This document shows positions 62,115 through 64,000 of a DNA stretch of 64,000 nucleotides, piece by piece (position 1 is the first letter of the stretch; each line of letters starts with the position of its first letter). The translations under genes and the position numbers were made by a program. Below the pieces are notes generated by a model, which saw only the letters and a list, made by a program, of their open reading frames with translations, made no database searches and was not told the origin of the DNA. Source of the stretch: Pseudomonas marginalis (lineage in GTDB: Bacteria > Pseudomonadota > Gammaproteobacteria > Pseudomonadales > Pseudomonadaceae); the NCBI RefSeq assembly GCF_900105325.1, contig NZ_FNSU01000002.1, forward strand, positions 186,001-250,000, given 5' to 3'.

Positions 62115-63568
62115 GCCTCCAGTGGCGTGGCTTTCCAGAAATAACGCGGGTAGCCGCGAGTCTTGTCCACATCCTTGATGCGGAATACCACTTTGAGCGG
62201 TGTTCCGACTTCAAGACCGCCTTCACCCACATCGACGGTCTCCATCAACATGCGGGCGCCATTGTCGAATTGGACAAAGCCGACATAGAGGGGAGGTGAG
62301 GGGTGATAGGACAGCCAGTCCGCGGTATAGGTGAGTACTTTGAGCGGATCGTCGACCAGCGAATGCGGTTCAAAACTTGAGCTCGGCGCCTTACATTCCG
62401 GGTTGGCACAGTAGGGCAGTTGAGGAAACTGCATGGTACCGCAGCAGCTACATTTGCCTGCCTGAAAGGTCGCCAGCTGATTACTGGAGCGATACTGTTC
62501 AGTAAAAGCGGTTTTGATCGCCTTTTCAGCTCGCATGCCCCATTCCAGCTCGATGCTGTCGTAATAGGAAAGCAGGCGTAGATAGCTGTCGTGCACTTGG
62601 CTATCGGCCAATGCGCCGCTGACACCACGACGGGGCGCGAAATGATTCAGCGCCTCGGTGGTTCGAAACAGCAGTGCATCGACACCCTGGCCGAAGCCAA
62701 CCAGCAGAATGTTCTGGCCCGGGCCGGCTTTTTCCAATACCAGTGCAAGCATCAGCAAGCCATGAGCGGCGCCGCTGTATCCGCATTGTGCGTCGAGATT
62801 GTCAGCATCGCTTTCTGCCGGTATTCCCAGTTTCTTCGCCACGGTCGCCGCGACACCCTTGAGGGGGGACGGCAGGATGAAGTGGTCAATCTGGCCGGCA
62901 CTTACGCCGGCTTCGGCGAGTACACCTCTGATTACTTCCGGTACCAGCTTGAGGTAGCCTTCGTCGCGTACCCAGCGCTCTTCCCAGGCGTAATCGTAGG
63001 CGTTACCCGCTGCGCGGAAGTGATCGACGAACAGAGTGCTTTGACTGGCAGAACCGATCAGCTCGGCGATGATGTTTTCGCTGCCGAGAGTGAAGGCGGC
63101 AGCGCCGGCACCGTAGCTGATTTCCTGTGTGCTGGCTGGCTTGCCGCGTGGCTTGTCAGTAGCAATGAACAAGCCATCGCCATTGCGCGCTTGCAGTGCA
63201 GCGAGCAAGCCGGAAGTCCCAGCGCGTTGCGAGCCGGTGATATCGAGGGTTCGTACATTTTTCGGCAGGCCAAGAGCATCGGCAACCAAGGTTGCATTCT
63301 GTAGGTCGGCAAAGGGCAGCGTTGTTGAGGCGAGACTCAGTGAGGTTAGCCCCGCTTGATGCTGCTTGTTGATGGGGAGCGAGTCACGGGCAGCCTCTAC
63401 AGCCATGGTCAGGCTATCCTCGTCCCAGCTGCAAAAAGCCCGTTTGCCGTTCGCCAGGCTGCGCAATCCAGGGGCCATCCATTTATGAGCAGCTGCTATC
63501 GCCGCGCGCTGCATTCTCAGGCGTGGAATGTAGCCGCCAAATCCAGTGATGCCATAGGTACTAGCCAT
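62111..63568 (-). CDS. HMG-CoA-synthase-like domain fused to a DUF35 zinc-ribbon/OB domain
   Basis: A 485-aa two-part protein. Residues about 1-335 form a thiolase-fold HMG-CoA-synthase-like domain (YGITGFGGYIPRLRMQRAAI, LASTTLPFADLQNATLVADA). The position of the catalytic Cys reads LDITGSQRAGTSGLL, so no Cys is present. Residues about 345-485 are DUF35: zinc ribbon C-x2-C ... C-x4-C (KCSCCGTMQF, YCANPECKAP), then the OB fold (VLTYTADWLSYHPSPPLYVG). The arrangement recalls the thiolase-HMGCS-DUF35 complex of archaea, here with the last two parts fused. Confidence 0.85.
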   Translation of the reverse strand: MASTYGITGFGGYIPRLRMQRAAIAAAHKWMAPGLRSLANGKRAFCSWDEDSLTMAVEAARDSLPINKQHQAGLTSLSLASTTLPFADLQNATLVADALGLPKNVRTLDITGSQRAGTSGLLAALQARNGDGLFIATDKPRGKPASTQEISYGAGAAAFTLGSENIIAELIGSASQSTLFVDHFRAAGNAYDYAWEERWVRDEGYLKLVPEVIRGVLAEAGVSAGQIDHFILPSPLKGVAATVAKKLGIPAESDADNLDAQCGYSGAAHGLLMLALVLEKAGPGQNILLVGFGQGVDALLFRTTEALNHFAPRRGVSGALADSQVHDSYLRLLSYYDSIELEWGMRAEKAIKTAFTEQYRSSNQLATFQAGKCSCCGTMQFPQLPYCANPECKAPSSSFEPHSLVDDPLKVLTYTADWLSYHPSPPLYVGFVQFDNGARMLMETVDVGEGGLEVGTPLKVVFRIKDVDKTRGYPRYFWKATPLEA

Positions 63569-63628
63569 CTGCGCAATTCACCTCGTTATCAATCTCAGGG
63601 AGTGTGGGACATATATCCTTGGCAAATA

Positions 63629-63642
63629 ATATGCACGCATAT
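63629..63642. promoter_or_regulatory. Regulon palindrome, site 10
   Basis: ATATGCACGCATAT, two symmetric mismatches to the consensus, followed by an extra half-site GTATGC at 63644. It lies between the divergent HMGCS-like and chemoreceptor genes and could serve both. Confidence 0.65.
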
Positions 63643-63683
63643 GGTATGCTGTCAAAGCAAAGTCATCTCGCACCGAGGGCGTC

Positions 63684-64000
63684 ATGCAAAACATCTCTAT
63701 AAAAATAAGATTGATCTTTCTGGTTTTGGTGTCATTGGTCGGACTGTCCCTGGTGGCGACCGTGGGCTTGTGGGGGGCTGCACGCCTTGGCGACTCCATT
63801 GATGATATCGAGCAAAGAAGCATGCCCGCAGTTACGTTAATGATGGGCCTGCGCATGGCACAGCTCAAATCGGTGCTGATTTCCAGGGAGGGGAGTTCCT
63901 GGAGCTCGGCTGCGTATGACGCAATGGCGAACAAGACGGATGCTGTCGCGGAGGTTAATGGCCTGTTTGCCTCGATCCTGGAGCGTCGTGATGTAGCGGA
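63684..64000 (+). CDS. Methyl-accepting chemotaxis protein, N-terminal part (runs off the window)
   Basis: Reads MQNISIKIRLIFLVLVSLVG, then LSLVATVGLWGAARLGDSID: a short cytoplasmic tail, one transmembrane helix, then the start of a periplasmic four-helix-bundle-type sensor (MPAVTLMMGLRMAQLKSVLI). The pattern is that of MCP ligand domains (4HB/HBM type). The gene continues beyond the right edge, so the signalling domain is not seen. A shared regulator site suggests chemotaxis towards the catabolic substrate. Confidence 0.8.
   Translation, partial: MQNISIKIRLIFLVLVSLVGLSLVATVGLWGAARLGDSIDDIEQRSMPAVTLMMGLRMAQLKSVLISREGSSWSSAAYDAMANKTDAVAEVNGLFASILERRDVA

Overview
The window reads as Pseudomonas chromosome, probably of the P. 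fluorescens group. The evidence is the REP doublet with GTAGGAGCGAGC arms at 481-578, an OprD-type porin, the 4-hydroxyphenylacetate (hpa) gene set, and a stretch resembling a PFGI-1-class integrative conjugative element (ICE). All calls come from reading the sequence; no database search was possible.

Region 1 (1-6.5 kb) is the homoprotocatechuate meta-cleavage cluster. hpaG1-hpaG2-hpaE-hpaD lie on the minus strand, and hpaD runs off the left edge. The activator hpaA diverges from them, an OprD porin follows, and the MarR repressor hpaR closes the block. GTTAAC-type palindromes lie in front of both hpaG1 and the porin.

Region 2 (6.5-25.3 kb) is a decayed accessory patchwork. ICE backbone genes on the minus strand (TIGR03761-type protein, DUF3158, ssb, topB, DUF4400 membrane protein) are split by a cargo block of TetR, SDR, flavin monooxygenase and F420-type reductase genes. 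Around them lie broken copies of IS1182, IS66, IS4, MFS, trbI, esterase, araC, parA, monooxygenase and thiolase genes. A 206-bp non-autonomous element with an 8-bp target duplication sits inside an IS66 remnant. The right part holds MFS/Lrp, GST, nitroreductase and MarR genes.

Region 3 (25.3-64 kb) is a large catabolic regulon. It encodes an acyl-CoA ligase, a CoA-transferase, four acyl-CoA dehydrogenases, two MaoC hydratases, a crotonase, three SDRs, a CitE-type lyase, a thiolase paired with an HMG-CoA-synthase/DUF35 fusion, a Rieske oxygenase with its ferredoxin, a 2-oxoacid dehydrogenase complex with a split E2, a phytoene-desaturase-like flavoprotein, a limonene-epoxide-hydrolase-like protein, an amidohydrolase, an orphan seven-helix membrane protein, an envelope set (DUF1302, DUF1329, YCF48-like, MMPL) and a chemoreceptor. 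A 14-bp palindrome, GTATGCNNGCATAC, recurs ten times in front of these transcription units, which suggests one regulon. The gene mix points to a hydrophobic alicyclic or terpenoid/steroid-like carboxylic acid handled as CoA thioesters; the substrate cannot be read from sequence. A decayed group II intron sits directly behind a terminator at 54.15 kb.
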